From the NCBI RefSeq assembly GCF_001514115.1, contig NZ_KQ948454.1, forward strand, positions 419,425-483,424: a DNA stretch of 64,000 nt, read 5' to 3'. The notes beneath the pieces were generated by a model. That model was given only the letters and a program-made list of their open reading frames with translations, searched no databases and was not told the DNA's origin. A program made the position numbers and the translations under genes. Of the stretch, positions 29,738 through 39,692 are shown piece after piece (positions within the stretch are counted from its first letter, which is position 1; each line of letters opens with the position of its first letter). The stretch is from Streptomyces olivochromogenes. Lineage in GTDB: Bacteria > Actinomycetota > Actinomycetes > Streptomycetales > Streptomycetaceae.

Positions 29738-30591
29738 CCCGGTATCTCGTCAGGGCCGCGTCGCTCGCCGCGGCCCTGACCGCCTGGCAGCTGCTGACCA
29801 GCCTGAACATCGACCTCTGGCTGCGCTTCTCGCAGTTCCCCACCGTCGCCGACGTGGCCCGTGCCTTCGGTGACCGGCTCGGCGGCCACGACTACTGGAC
29901 GGACCTCACCGACAGCCTCACCCGGATCCTCACCGGCTTCCTGCTGGCGGCCGTCCTGGGGGTGGCCACGGGCGTGCTCGTGGCCCGCTCGCGCCTCGCC
30001 GAGGACCTGCTCGGCCCGCTGGTGGAGGTGCTCAGGCCGATCCCCGCGATCGCGCTCGTCCCGGTCGCGATCCTCCTCTTCCCCAGCAACGAACAGGGCA
30101 TCGTCTTCATCACCTGCGCCGCCGCCTTCTTCCCGGTCCTGGTCTCCACCCGGCACGCGGTTCGGGCCCTGGTCCCCGTGTGGGAGGAAGCGGTGCGCAC
30201 CATGGGCGGCGGCCGATGGCGGATCCTCGGCTCGGTCGTCCTGCCCGGCGCCCTCCCCGGGATCTTCGGCGGCCTCTCGGTCGGCATCGGCGTCTCGTGG
30301 ATCTGTGTGATCTCCGCCGAGATGATCTCCGGCCAGTACGGCGTCGGCTACCGCACCTGGCAGGACTACACCGTCGTCGACTATCCCGGTGTCTTCGTCG
30401 GCATGGTCACGATCGGTGTGCTGGGCTGGGTCACCTCCACGGCCGTCGAGCGCGTGGGGCGATGGCTCACCCGGTGGCTGCCACGCACCGAGTACGTCGC
30501 CGGGGCGCGCCTGCGCAGCGCCCCCGCCCCGGTCCCGTCCGTCCCAGAACCTGTCCGCGAGGAGGGGGTGCGCGATGAGCACCTCGTCTGA
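29734..30591 (+). CDS. ABC transporter permease (SsuC/TauC type)
   Basis: Inner-membrane channel of the import system, 285 residues with about six hydrophobic segments. The ATPase-contact (EAA) loop is visible as VWEEAVRTMGGGRWRILGSVVLPGALPGI. Upstream segments LTRILTGFLLAAVLGVATG and VLRPIPAIALVPVAILLF are typical of SsuC/TauC proteins. It starts at an ATGA overlap with the binding protein and overlaps the ATPase gene by 17 bases. Confidence 0.9.
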   Translation: MTRYLVRAASLAAALTAWQLLTSLNIDLWLRFSQFPTVADVARAFGDRLGGHDYWTDLTDSLTRILTGFLLAAVLGVATGVLVARSRLAEDLLGPLVEVLRPIPAIALVPVAILLFPSNEQGIVFITCAAAFFPVLVSTRHAVRALVPVWEEAVRTMGGGRWRILGSVVLPGALPGIFGGLSVGIGVSWICVISAEMISGQYGVGYRTWQDYTVVDYPGVFVGMVTIGVLGWVTSTAVERVGRWLTRWLPRTEYVAGARLRSAPAPVPSVPEPVREEGVRDEHLV

Positions 30592-31381
30592 GACCGGGAC
30601 GCCCGTCGCCGCGCGCGGCACCCGGCTGTCCCTCACCCGCGCCTCGCTCGGCCGCCCCGGCGCCCCCGTCATCGAAGGCGTCGACCTGGACATCACCCCC
30701 GGCGAGATCCTCACCGTCGTCGGCCCCTCCGGCTGCGGCAAGTCGACCCTCCTGCGCACCCTCGCCGGGCTGCTGCCCGCACTCGCCGGAACCATCACCC
30801 AGGACGGTCGTCCCCTGGCAGGCCCAGGTGCCGACCGGGCACTCGTCTTCCAGGAAGATGCCCTCCTTCCCTGGCGCACCCTGCGCGCCAACGTCGAACT
30901 CCCGCTGGCCATCAAGGGCTCGTCCCGCACCGAGCGACGCGCGCAGGCCTCGGCCTGGCTCGCCCGCGTCGGACTCGCCGACCGCGAAAGGCAGTTGCCG
31001 CACCGCGTCTCCGGCGGCCAGCGCCAGCGCGTCCAACTGGCCCGCGCCCTCGCCGGAGCACCCCGCGCCGTCCTCATGGACGAACCCTTCGGCGCCCTCG
31101 ACGCCCAGACCCGCGCCGGCATGCAGGACCTCCTCGTCGAGGTACTGCACGGCACCGGAGCGACCGTCGTCTTCGTCACCCACGACGTGGACGAGGCGCT
31201 GTTCCTGGGCGACCGGGTCGCACTCCTCGGCTCCGGGCACCCGGCCGACGACGGCGGTCCCGGCAGCCCCGGCCGGCTTCTCGCCGTACGTGAAGTACCG
31301 CGCCCGCGTGATCGCTCCGCACTCGACGACCCGGCGCGGCTCACCCTGCGCCGCGAGGTCCTCACGTCCCTCAGCACCTGA
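30575..31381 (+). CDS. ABC transporter ATP-binding protein (SsuB/TauB type)
   Basis: ATPase of the import system, 268 residues. Walker A GPSGCGKST, Q-loop VFQEDALLPW, signature VSGGQRQRV, Walker B AVLMDEPFGALD and switch His FVTHDVDEAL are all intact and the ALLPW wording is characteristic of the nitrate/sulfonate/taurine group. ATG follows GAGGAGGGGG inside the permease gene. The flavoprotein gene begins 11 bases later. Confidence 0.92.
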   Translation: MSTSSETGTPVAARGTRLSLTRASLGRPGAPVIEGVDLDITPGEILTVVGPSGCGKSTLLRTLAGLLPALAGTITQDGRPLAGPGADRALVFQEDALLPWRTLRANVELPLAIKGSSRTERRAQASAWLARVGLADRERQLPHRVSGGQRQRVQLARALAGAPRAVLMDEPFGALDAQTRAGMQDLLVEVLHGTGATVVFVTHDVDEALFLGDRVALLGSGHPADDGGPGSPGRLLAVREVPRPRDRSALDDPARLTLRREVLTSLST

Positions 31382-31392
31382 AAGGCACCCTC

Positions 31393-34152
31393 GTGGACAC
31401 CCCCGTCGACACTCCCGTGGAGATCCCCGCGCTCGCGGACGCCGAAGAGCTGTCCTGCGACGTCCTCGTCATCGGCGGCGGCACGGCCGGCACCATGGCG
31501 GCGCTCACCGCCGCCGAGCACGGGGCCGATGTCCTCCTCCTGGAGAAGGCGCACGTCCGCCACTCCGGCGCTCTCGCCATGGGCATGGACGGCGTCAACA
31601 ACGCGGTCATCCCCGGCCGCGCCGAGCCCGACGACTACGTCGCCGAGATCACCCGCGCCAACGACGGCATAGTCGACCAGTCCACCGTCCGCCAGACCGC
31701 GACCCGCGGCTTCGCGATGGTGCAGCGCCTGGAGTCGTACGGCGTGAAGTTCGAAAAGGACGAGCACGGCGAGTACGCGGTCCGCCAGGTGCACCGCTCC
31801 GGCTCGTACGTGCTGCCGATGCCCGAGGGCAAGGACGTCAAGAAGGTCCTCTACCGGCAGTTGCGGCGCCGCGAGATGCGCGAGCGCATCCGCATCGAGA
31901 ACCGGGTCATGCCGGTACGGGTCCTCACGGCGGAGGGGCGTGCGGTGGGTGCCGCGGGCTTCAACACCCGCACCGGGCGGTTCGTCTCCGTACGTGCCGG
32001 GGCGGTGATCCTCGCGACCGGCGCCTGCGGCCGCCTCGGCCTGCCCGCATCGGGCTACCTCTACGGCACGTACGAGAACCCCACCAACGCCGGTGACGGC
32101 TACGCCATGGCCTACCACGCCGGGGCCGAACTCACCGGCATCGAGTGCTTCCAGATCAACCCACTGATCAAGGACTACAACGGTCCCGCCTGCGCCTACG
32201 TCGCCAACCCCTTCGGCGGCTACCAGGTCAACCGGCACGGCGAACGCTTCGTCGACTCCGACTACTGGTCGGGCCAGATGATGGCCGAGTTCGCCGCCGA
32301 GATCGCCTCGGACCGGGGCCCGGTGTACCTCAAGCTCAGCCACCTCCCCGAGGAGTCGATCAGCGCCCTCGAGTCCATTCTGCACACCACCGAACGCCCC
32401 ACGCGCGGTACCTTCCACGCCGGTCGCGGCCACGACTACCGCACCCATGACATCGAGATGCACATCTCCGAGATCGGCCTGTGCGGCGGCCACTCCGCTT
32501 CGGGCGTACGGGTCGACGACCACGCCCGTACGACCGTGCCCCGTCTGTACGCCGCCGGGGACCTGGCCTGTGTCCCCCACAACTACATGATCGGCGCGTT
32601 CGTCTTCGGCGACCTCGCGGGAGCGGACGCCGCCCAGTACAAGCCCTACGAGGGCGAGTTGCCGCAGGACCAGCTGCGCGACGCACACAAACTGGTGTAC
32701 CGCCCGCTGCACCACCCGGACGGCCCCCCGCAGTCCCAGGTCGAGTACAAACTCCGCCGCTTCGTGAACGACTACGTGGCGCCGCCGAAGTCCGGCGCCC
32801 GGCTCTCCCTCGCCCTGGAGGCGTTCGAGCGGATGCGTGCGGACATCGCGGAGATGGGTGCCCGCACCCCGCACGAGCTGATGCGATGCGCCGAGGTCAC
32901 GTTCATCCGCGACTGCGCGGAGATGGCGGCCCGCGCCTCCCTGGCCCGCACCGAGTCCCGCTGGGGCCTGTACCACGACCGCACGGACCATCCAGCGCGC
33001 GACGACGACTCCTGGTTCCACCACCTCGACCTGCACAAGTCCCCCTCCGGCTCCATGGAGTTCACGGCCCGTCCCGTGGCCCCCTATCTCGTCCCGGTTC
33101 CCGACTTCGCCCCGACGGGCGGCGCCTCCCGACACCTCGGCGAGGTCCACCCGGAGGCGGTCGCCACCGCGGGGGCACGGGACGCCGCGCCGGTGTCCTC
33201 GGCGCGCCCTTCCGGCACGGTCCCCGTCACCGATCCCGACCGCAGGGGACCCGACCGCACCGGCGCCGGCACCTCGCCCCGCCTCCTCGAACTACTCGCC
33301 CTCACGGAGCAGGAGCCCGAACTCACCGCGCTGCTGCCCTACTTGGACGATCCGTCCCCCGCTGTCCGACGCTCGGCCGTCGACGTCCTCACCGAGACCG
33401 TGCCGCCCGGCACCGGTCCCGCCCTCGCCGCCGCACTCCGGGACCCGCACGGCGACGTACGGGCCACCGCCGCGGCCTCGCTGCGCGAGCTGGTGGAGGC
33501 CCTGCCGGCCGAGCCGGACCTGCGCGAGGGCCTCGCCGCCGCCCTCGCCGAGGACGATCCCGTCGTACGCGCCGCCGCCCTGGACGTCCTGCGCGCGCTG
33601 CGCCTGGGCGACGCAAAACTGTTCGCGGACGCCCTCGCCGATCCCGAAACCGCGGTCCGCGTCGAGGCCGTGCGCGCCCTGGTCTCCGTCGACGCCGCGG
33701 AGCCCCTGAGCCGGGCCGCGGCCGACCCCTCCCGCGAGGTCCGCGTCACGGTGGCCAAGGCCCTCGCCAACGTGACCCCGGGAAAGCTCGTCGCTGATGC
33801 CCTCGACCGGCTCACGACGGACCCGGACGCCCTGGTCCGGGCAGCGGCCTTCGCGACGCTGGCCGTCACCGGCTGCTCGACGTCCCTGGCCGTGCGTGCC
33901 GTCGCCGCCCAGGCCGATCCCGCCTGGCAGGTCCGCTCCGGCGCCGCGACCGCGCTGTCGGCCGCCGAGGCCCGGGTCGCCGTCCCGGCGCTCGCCCGGG
34001 CCCTGGAAGACCCGAACGCCGACGTCCGCAAGGCGGCGGTCCTGGCCCTCGTACGGCACTCCGCGATCGACGAGAACGCCCACGCGGCCCTGGCCACGGC
34101 CACCGCGGACTCCGACGCGGACGTCAGGGCGTACGCGTCACGGGCCCTGTGA
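31393..34152 (+). CDS. AprA-like FAD oxidoreductase fused to HEAT repeats
   Basis: A 919-residue two-part protein. Residues 1-580 form a fumarate-reductase/AprA-type flavoprotein: FAD loop VLVIGGGTAGTMAAL, then LLLEKAHVRHSGALAMGMDG followed by EPDDYVAEITRANDGIV, which closely follows the AprA (adenylylsulfate reductase alpha) layout rather than SdhA or NadB; CGGHSASGVRVDD and LYAAGDLACVPHNYMIGAFVFG close the FAD domain. From about 630 to 919 come seven or eight HEAT/PBS-lyase-like repeats (ALRDPHGDVRATAAASLREL; ALEDPNADVRKAAVLALVRH). GTG start. It is the last gene of the cluster and probably works with the AprB-like ferredoxin. The substrate is unknown; sulfur chemistry is an inference. Confidence 0.85.
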   Translation: MDTPVDTPVEIPALADAEELSCDVLVIGGGTAGTMAALTAAEHGADVLLLEKAHVRHSGALAMGMDGVNNAVIPGRAEPDDYVAEITRANDGIVDQSTVRQTATRGFAMVQRLESYGVKFEKDEHGEYAVRQVHRSGSYVLPMPEGKDVKKVLYRQLRRREMRERIRIENRVMPVRVLTAEGRAVGAAGFNTRTGRFVSVRAGAVILATGACGRLGLPASGYLYGTYENPTNAGDGYAMAYHAGAELTGIECFQINPLIKDYNGPACAYVANPFGGYQVNRHGERFVDSDYWSGQMMAEFAAEIASDRGPVYLKLSHLPEESISALESILHTTERPTRGTFHAGRGHDYRTHDIEMHISEIGLCGGHSASGVRVDDHARTTVPRLYAAGDLACVPHNYMIGAFVFGDLAGADAAQYKPYEGELPQDQLRDAHKLVYRPLHHPDGPPQSQVEYKLRRFVNDYVAPPKSGARLSLALEAFERMRADIAEMGARTPHELMRCAEVTFIRDCAEMAARASLARTESRWGLYHDRTDHPARDDDSWFHHLDLHKSPSGSMEFTARPVAPYLVPVPDFAPTGGASRHLGEVHPEAVATAGARDAAPVSSARPSGTVPVTDPDRRGPDRTGAGTSPRLLELLALTEQEPELTALLPYLDDPSPAVRRSAVDVLTETVPPGTGPALAAALRDPHGDVRATAAASLRELVEALPAEPDLREGLAAALAEDDPVVRAAALDVLRALRLGDAKLFADALADPETAVRVEAVRALVSVDAAEPLSRAAADPSREVRVTVAKALANVTPGKLVADALDRLTTDPDALVRAAAFATLAVTGCSTSLAVRAVAAQADPAWQVRSGAATALSAAEARVAVPALARALEDPNADVRKAAVLALVRHSAIDENAHAALATATADSDADVRAYASRAL

Positions 34153-34194
34153 CCACGGGGCTGAGCAGAGAGCTGGACAGAGGGCCGGGGCGCC

Positions 34195-36231
34195 CTATAT
34201 CCAGTCCTCCGGGGGCGGCTCCGCGTCCAACTCGGGCCAGTCCGGGTCCGGTGCCTCACCGGTCGCGGCGGTCGGCGTGGCTCCGGGGGCGGCGGTCGGC
34301 CCGGCTCCCGGGGCGGCAGTCGGCGCGGCTCCGGGGGCGCCGCCGCCCAGGGAGGCGAGCACTCCGATCACGCCCTCTCCGTACGTCGCGAGCTTCTTCT
34401 CGCCCACCCCGCTGATGCCGCCGAGGCCTTCGACCGAGGTGGGCCACACCGTGGCGATCTCCCGGAGCGTGGCGTCGTGGAAGATGACGTACGCCGGGAC
34501 GCCCTGTTCCTTCGCCTGTTCGGCGCGCCAGGAGCGCAGGGCCTCGAAGGCGGGGACGAGTTCCTGGGGCAGGTCGGCCGCGGCGGCCTTGGCCTTGCGA
34601 TCGCCCCGCGAGGACGAGGAGGACGAGCGGGAGACGGTGGGCTTCGGTGGCTCCTTGCGGAGCGGCACCTCGCGCTCGCGCCGCAGCACCGTCCCGCTCT
34701 CCTCGGTCAGCACCAGCGTCCCGTACTCGCCCTCGACCGCGAGCAGGCCCTGCGCCAGCAGCTGCCGCACCACGCCGCGCCATTCGGACTCGGCGAGGTC
34801 CTCACCGATGCCGAACACGGACAGCTGGTCGTGATCGAACTGGATCACCTTGGCGGTGCGCCGCCCCAGCAGGATGTCGATGATCTGTCCGGCGCCGAAC
34901 TTCTGTCCGCGCTCGCGCTGCAGCCGTACCACCGTGGACAGCAGCTTCTGTGCCACGACCGTGCCGTCCGAGGTCTCGGGCGGTGCGAGGCACGTGTCGC
35001 AGTTGCCGCATGCCGGGGTGTGCGGGTCCTGGCCGAAGTAGGCGAGGAGCTGGGAGCGCCGGCACTGGACCGTCTCGCACAGGGCCAGCATCGAGTCCAG
35101 GTGGGCGGCGGCCCGGCGGCGGAACGCCTCGTCGCCCTCCGAGCCCTGGATCATCTTGCGCTGCTGGACGACGTCCTGAAGCCCGTACGCCATCCATGCC
35201 GTGGACGGCAGTCCGTCACGGCCCGCGCGTCCCGTCTCCTGGTAGTAGCCCTCGACCGACTTGGGCAGGTCGAGGTGGGCGACGAACCGCACGTCCGGCT
35301 TGTCGATACCCATGCCGAAGGCGATGGTGGCGACCACGACCAGGCCCTCTTCGCGCAGGAAGCGCGACTGGTGGGTGGCGCGGGTGCCCGCGTCAAGACC
35401 CGCGTGGTACGGCACCGCCTCGACGCCGTTGCGGGAGAGGAACTCGGCCGTCTTCTCCACCGAGTTGCGCGAAAGGCAGTACACGATGCCCGCGTCGCCC
35501 GCGTGCTCGTCGCGCAGGAAGGACAGCAGCTGCTTCTTGGGGTCGGCCTTCGGGACGATCCGGTACTGGATGTTGGGACGGTCGAAGCTCGCCTCGAAGT
35601 GGCGGGCGGTCGGCATGGCCAGGCGCTGGGTGATCTCCTTGTGCGTCGCGCGGGTGGCCGTGGCCGTCAGTGCGATGCGCGGGACGTCCGGCCAGCGCTC
35701 GCCGAGCAGCGAGAGCGCCAGATAGTCGGGGCGGAAGTCGTGGCCCCACTGGGCCACGCAGTGCGCCTCGTCGATCGCGAAGACGGAGATCTTCCCGCGG
35801 GACAGCAGGTCCAGCGTGGTCTCCAGGCGCAGCCGCTCCGGGGCCAGGTAGAGCACGTCGAGCTCCCCTGACAGGAACTCGGCCTCCACCACGCGCCGCT
35901 CGTCGAAGTCCTGCGTGGAGTTCATGAACCCGGCACGCACGCCCAGCGCGCGCAGCGCGTCCACCTGATCCTGCATCAGCGCGATGAGGGGGGAGACCAC
36001 GACTCCCGTACCCGGTCTGACCAGGGCCGGAATCTGGTAGCAGAGCGACTTGCCGCCACCCGTCGGCATCAGGACGACAGCGTCACCGCCCGCCACCACG
36101 TGCTCGATGATCGCTTCCTGCTCGCCGCGGAAGGCGTCGTACCCGAAGACCCGGTGGAGCGTGGCCAGTGCCTCGCTCTCTCCCAGCGTCTCCGTCGCGT
36201 CCGCTTCGGTCATCACACCCGTCCCGCCCAT
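34195..36231 (-). CDS. recQ: ATP-dependent DNA helicase RecQ
   Basis: 3'-5' DNA helicase of recombination and replication repair, 678 residues. Helicase motifs are FRGEQEAI (motif 0), [13 protein letters not shown] (I), [18 protein letters not shown] (DEAH box plus aromatic loop), ALTATA (III) and [10 protein letters not shown] (VI). The RecQ zinc-binding region has Cys in CRRSQLL, CGNCDTC. RQC and HRDC ([23 protein letters not shown]) domains follow, then a Pro/Ala/Gly-rich tail of short repeats (APTAAPGA). ATG 36231 has GGGGACAGG upstream; ATG 36213 is possible. The upstream in-frame extension to 36399 lacks homology. Confidence 0.95.
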   Translation of the reverse strand: MGGTGVMTEADATETLGESEALATLHRVFGYDAFRGEQEAIIEHVVAGGDAVVLMPTGGGKSLCYQIPALVRPGTGVVVSPLIALMQDQVDALRALGVRAGFMNSTQDFDERRVVEAEFLSGELDVLYLAPERLRLETTLDLLSRGKISVFAIDEAHCVAQWGHDFRPDYLALSLLGERWPDVPRIALTATATRATHKEITQRLAMPTARHFEASFDRPNIQYRIVPKADPKKQLLSFLRDEHAGDAGIVYCLSRNSVEKTAEFLSRNGVEAVPYHAGLDAGTRATHQSRFLREEGLVVVATIAFGMGIDKPDVRFVAHLDLPKSVEGYYQETGRAGRDGLPSTAWMAYGLQDVVQQRKMIQGSEGDEAFRRRAAAHLDSMLALCETVQCRRSQLLAYFGQDPHTPACGNCDTCLAPPETSDGTVVAQKLLSTVVRLQRERGQKFGAGQIIDILLGRRTAKVIQFDHDQLSVFGIGEDLAESEWRGVVRQLLAQGLLAVEGEYGTLVLTEESGTVLRREREVPLRKEPPKPTVSRSSSSSSRGDRKAKAAAADLPQELVPAFEALRSWRAEQAKEQGVPAYVIFHDATLREIATVWPTSVEGLGGISGVGEKKLATYGEGVIGVLASLGGGAPGAAPTAAPGAGPTAAPGATPTAATGEAPDPDWPELDAEPPPEDWI

Positions 36232-36420
36232 CGTCCTGTCCCCCGTACGTCGCGCCTCGACCACTGCGTCCACGATAGGGGTCCGCGCCGACAGTCTCGG
36301 AGTTATCCACAGGCTGCGACCGGCCGACTTCCCTACGCATCGGCGCCCGGCCCGTCCAGCCCGCACAGCCCCCTGATGCACGCGGGACACACGGGGCACG
36401 CGGCCGACCGGACATGGCTC

Positions 36421-36455
36421 GGGCCCCGCTGCCTCACGAGGAGAGAGCGGGGCCC
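36421..36455 (-). terminator. Terminator of the nuo operon
   Basis: Perfect ten-base stem GGGCCCCGCT/AGCGGGGCCC with a 15-base loop, starting 15 bases past the nuoN stop codon on the minus strand. It is the only strong hairpin between nuoN and recQ that I see. Confidence 0.75.
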
Positions 36456-36469
36456 GGACCGTGCGTGGT

Positions 36470-38119
36470 TCAGCGGACGAAGACTCCCGCCTGGCTCGCC
36501 AGGTTCAGGAAGTACTGCGGCGCCACACCGAGCACCAGCGTGACCGCCACGCCGAACCCGATCGCCGTCATGGTCAGCGGCGAGGGCACGGCGACCGTCG
36601 GTCCCTCCGGCCGGGGCTCGCTGAAGAACATGAGCACGATCACGCGGATGTAGAAGAACGCCGCGATCGCCGACGAGATCACACCGACCACGACCAGCGC
36701 GCCCGCGCCGCCCTCCGCCGCCGCCTTGAAGACGGCGAACTTCCCGGCGAAGCCGGAGGTCAGCGGAATACCCGCGAACGCCAGCAGGAAGACCGCGAAG
36801 ACGGCCGCCACCAGCGGTGACCTGCGTCCGAGGCCCGCCCACTTGGACAGGTGCGTGGCCTCGCCGCCCGCGTCGCGGACCAGGGTCACGACCGCGAAGG
36901 CCCCGATCGTCACGAACGAGTACGCGCCCAGATAGAAGAGGACCGACGAGACGCCGTCCGGCGAGGTCGCGATGACGCCCGCGAGGATGAATCCGGCGTG
37001 CGCGATGGACGAGTACGCCAGGAGCCGCTTGATGTCGGTCTGGGTGATCGCGACGATCGCACCGCCCAGCATGGTGACGATCGCGACGGCCCACATGACC
37101 GGCCGCCAGTCCCAGCGCAGGCCCGGCAGGACGACGTACAGCAGTCGCAGCAGCGCCCCGAAGGCGGCCACCTTCGTCGCCGCGGCCATGAAGCCGGTGA
37201 CCGGTGTCGGCGCGCCCTGGTAGACGTCGGGGGTCCACATGTGGAACGGCACCGCGCCGACCTTGAAGAGCAGGCCCATGACGACCATCGCGGCGCCGAT
37301 GAGCAGCAGCACGTCGTTGCCCATGGTGCCGGCGAGCGCCGGGTCGACGTTCGGGATCGTGCCGTCCACGACCTGCGCGATCGTCGCGTACGACACGGAG
37401 CCCGCGTAGCCGTAGAGCAGGGCGATGCCGAAGAGGGTGAACGCGGAGGCGAAGGCGCCGAGCAGGAAGTACTTGACCGCGGCCTCCTGCGACATGAGCC
37501 GCTTGCGGCGGGCCACGGCGCACAGCAGGTAGAGGGGCAGCGAGAAGACTTCCAGCGCGATGAACAGTGTCAGCAGGTCGTTGGCCGACGGGAAGACCAG
37601 CATGCCGCCGATCGCGAAGAGCAGCAGCGGGAACACTTCGGTGGTGGTGAACCCGGCCCTCACCGCGGCCTTCTCGCTGTCGCTGCCGGGCACGGAGGCG
37701 GCCTGCGCGGCGAACGAGTCGACGCGGTTGCCGTGCGCCTCCGGGTCGAGCCGTCGCTCGGCGAAGGTGAAGACACCGAGGATGCCCGCCAGCAGGATCG
37801 TGCCCTGCAGGAACAGGGACGGTCCGTCGACGGCGATCGCGCCCATGGCCGCGATGTGCGCCTTCGTGGTGCCGTATCCGCCTGCCGCCAGTGCGATCAC
37901 CGCGGCGAAGGCGGCGGCGAGCGCGACGACGGACAGGAAGACCTGCGTGTAGTAGCGGGACTTGCGCGGCACGAAGGCCTCGACGAGCACCCCTACGAGC
38001 GCCGCCCCGATCACGATCAGGGTGGGCGACAATTGCCCGTATTCGATCTTCGGCGCGTCGATCTTGGAGATCGGTTCGGCCGCGGTTGTCCACAGGCTGT
38101 GGACAGCTGCTGTGCTCAC
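36470..38119 (-). CDS. nuoN: NADH-quinone oxidoreductase subunit N
   Basis: Antiporter-like proton-pumping membrane subunit of respiratory complex I, 549 residues with about 14 hydrophobic helices. The conserved region [25 protein letters not shown] with its helix-5 Glu/Lys neighbourhood, [19 protein letters not shown] (lysine and HMW motif of the TM7-8 region) and [17 protein letters not shown] are all present. Last gene of the operon; its ATG overlaps the nuoM stop by four bases and the operon terminator follows. Confidence 0.97.
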   Translation of the reverse strand: MSTAAVHSLWTTAAEPISKIDAPKIEYGQLSPTLIVIGAALVGVLVEAFVPRKSRYYTQVFLSVVALAAAFAAVIALAAGGYGTTKAHIAAMGAIAVDGPSLFLQGTILLAGILGVFTFAERRLDPEAHGNRVDSFAAQAASVPGSDSEKAAVRAGFTTTEVFPLLLFAIGGMLVFPSANDLLTLFIALEVFSLPLYLLCAVARRKRLMSQEAAVKYFLLGAFASAFTLFGIALLYGYAGSVSYATIAQVVDGTIPNVDPALAGTMGNDVLLLIGAAMVVMGLLFKVGAVPFHMWTPDVYQGAPTPVTGFMAAATKVAAFGALLRLLYVVLPGLRWDWRPVMWAVAIVTMLGGAIVAITQTDIKRLLAYSSIAHAGFILAGVIATSPDGVSSVLFYLGAYSFVTIGAFAVVTLVRDAGGEATHLSKWAGLGRRSPLVAAVFAVFLLAFAGIPLTSGFAGKFAVFKAAAEGGAGALVVVGVISSAIAAFFYIRVIVLMFFSEPRPEGPTVAVPSPLTMTAIGFGVAVTLVLGVAPQYFLNLASQAGVFVR

Positions 38120-39687
38120 TTGGCCGCCTCCACCTCGGGCTTGGGGTCCGTCTTATGGACGTCGGACATGGTCTGCTGGACCGCCGGGTTGACGATGTCG
38201 GTGACCGGCTTCGGATAGACACCCAGGAAGATCAGCAGGGCGATCAGCGGGGCGACCACCAGAAGCTCACGCACCCTGAGGTCGGGCATCTCGGCGACCT
38301 CCGCCTTCACCGGGCCCGTCATCGTCCGCTGATAGAGGACGAGTGTGTAGAGCGCGGCGAGGACGATGCCGAAGGTGGCGACGATGCCGACGGCGGGGTA
38401 GCGCTCGAACGCGCCCACCAGGACCAGGAATTCACTCACGAAGGGCGCGAGCCCGGGGAGCGAGAGGGTCGCGAGGCCGCCGATCAGGAAGGTGCCCGCG
38501 AGCACCGGGGCGACCTTCTGCACCCCTCCGTAGTCGGCGATCAGACGCGAGCCGCGCCGCGAGATCAGGAAGCCCGCCACCAGCATCAGGGCGGCGGTCG
38601 AGATCCCGTGGTTGACCATGTAGAGCGTCGCGCCCGACTGGCCCTGGCTGGTCATCGCGAAGATGCCCAGGATGATGAACCCGAAGTGCGAGATCGACGC
38701 GTACGCCACCAGCCGTTTGATGTCCCGCTGGCCGACCGCGAGCAGCGCCCCGTAGATGATGCTGATGAGGGCGAGGACGAGGATGACCGGCGTCGCCCAC
38801 TTGCTCGCCTCCGGGAAGAGCTGGAGGCAGAAGCGGAGCATGGCGAAGGTACCGACCTTGTCGACCACCGCCGTGATCAGTACCGCGACCGGGGCCGTGG
38901 CCTCTCCCATGGCGTTGGGCAGCCAGGTGTGCAGCGGCCACAGGGGCGCCTTCACGGCGAACGCGAAGAAGAAGCCGAGGAAAAGCCACCGCTCCGTGTT
39001 GGTCGCCATGTGCAGCGAGCCGTTGGCGCGGGCCTGGACGATCTCCTGGAGCGAGAAGTTTCCGGCCACTACGTAGAGGCCGATGACGGCGGCCAGCATG
39101 ATCAGGCCGCCGACCAGGTTGTAGAGGAGGAACTTCACCGCGGCGTACGAGCGTTGGGTCGCCGCCGCGTCGTCGCCGTGCTCGTGGGCACGGTCCCCGA
39201 AGCCGCCGATGAGGAAGTACATCGGGATCAGCATGGCTTCGAAGAAGATGTAGAAGAGGAAGACGTCGGTGGCCTCGAAGGAGATGATCACCATCGCCTC
39301 GACGGCCAGGATCAGGGCGAAGAAGCCCTGGGTCGGCCGCCAGCGCTTGCTTCCTGTCTCCTGCGGGTCGGCGTCGTGCCAGCCCGCCAGGATCACGAAC
39401 GGGATCAGCAGCGCGGTCAGCGCGACGAGCGCCACCCCGATGCCGTCCACGCCCAGCTCGTACCGCACACCGAAGTCCTTGATCCAGGCGTGGGATTCGG
39501 TGAGCTGGTAGCGGTCGCCGCCGGGGTCGAAGCGTACGAGCACGATCGCGGCCAGGACGAGCGTGGCGAGCGAGACGAGCAGCGCCAGCCACTTGGCGGC
39601 GACGCGTTGCGCGGCCGGCACGGCGGCCGTGGCGATCGCCCCGACCGCCGGGAGCGCCGCCGTCGCTGTCAGCAGAGGAAAGGACAT
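38116..39687 (-). CDS. nuoM: NADH-quinone oxidoreductase subunit M
   Basis: Second antiporter-like proton-pumping subunit of complex I, 523 residues and about 14 helices. Key segments: FFEAMLIPMYFLIGGFG (helix-5 Glu), KAPLWPLHTWLPNAMGEA, and QRDIKRLVAYASISHFGFI, the usual M-subunit wording. It starts five bases after the nuoL stop codon and runs into nuoN with an ATGA overlap. Confidence 0.97.
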   Translation of the reverse strand: MSFPLLTATAALPAVGAIATAAVPAAQRVAAKWLALLVSLATLVLAAIVLVRFDPGGDRYQLTESHAWIKDFGVRYELGVDGIGVALVALTALLIPFVILAGWHDADPQETGSKRWRPTQGFFALILAVEAMVIISFEATDVFLFYIFFEAMLIPMYFLIGGFGDRAHEHGDDAAATQRSYAAVKFLLYNLVGGLIMLAAVIGLYVVAGNFSLQEIVQARANGSLHMATNTERWLFLGFFFAFAVKAPLWPLHTWLPNAMGEATAPVAVLITAVVDKVGTFAMLRFCLQLFPEASKWATPVILVLALISIIYGALLAVGQRDIKRLVAYASISHFGFIILGIFAMTSQGQSGATLYMVNHGISTAALMLVAGFLISRRGSRLIADYGGVQKVAPVLAGTFLIGGLATLSLPGLAPFVSEFLVLVGAFERYPAVGIVATFGIVLAALYTLVLYQRTMTGPVKAEVAEMPDLRVRELLVVAPLIALLIFLGVYPKPVTDIVNPAVQQTMSDVHKTDPKPEVEAAK

Positions 39688-39692
39688 CGGTA

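Noticed and set aside
26959..30591. 1210-codon open frame reading into the permease
   Set aside because: Only the part from 29734 is the permease; everything before is an out-of-frame reading of the GntR, ferredoxin and binding-protein genes.
29527..33150. 1207-codon minus-strand open frame
   Set aside because: Antisense to the ABC and flavoprotein genes; Arg/Gly/Asp-rich and without motifs.
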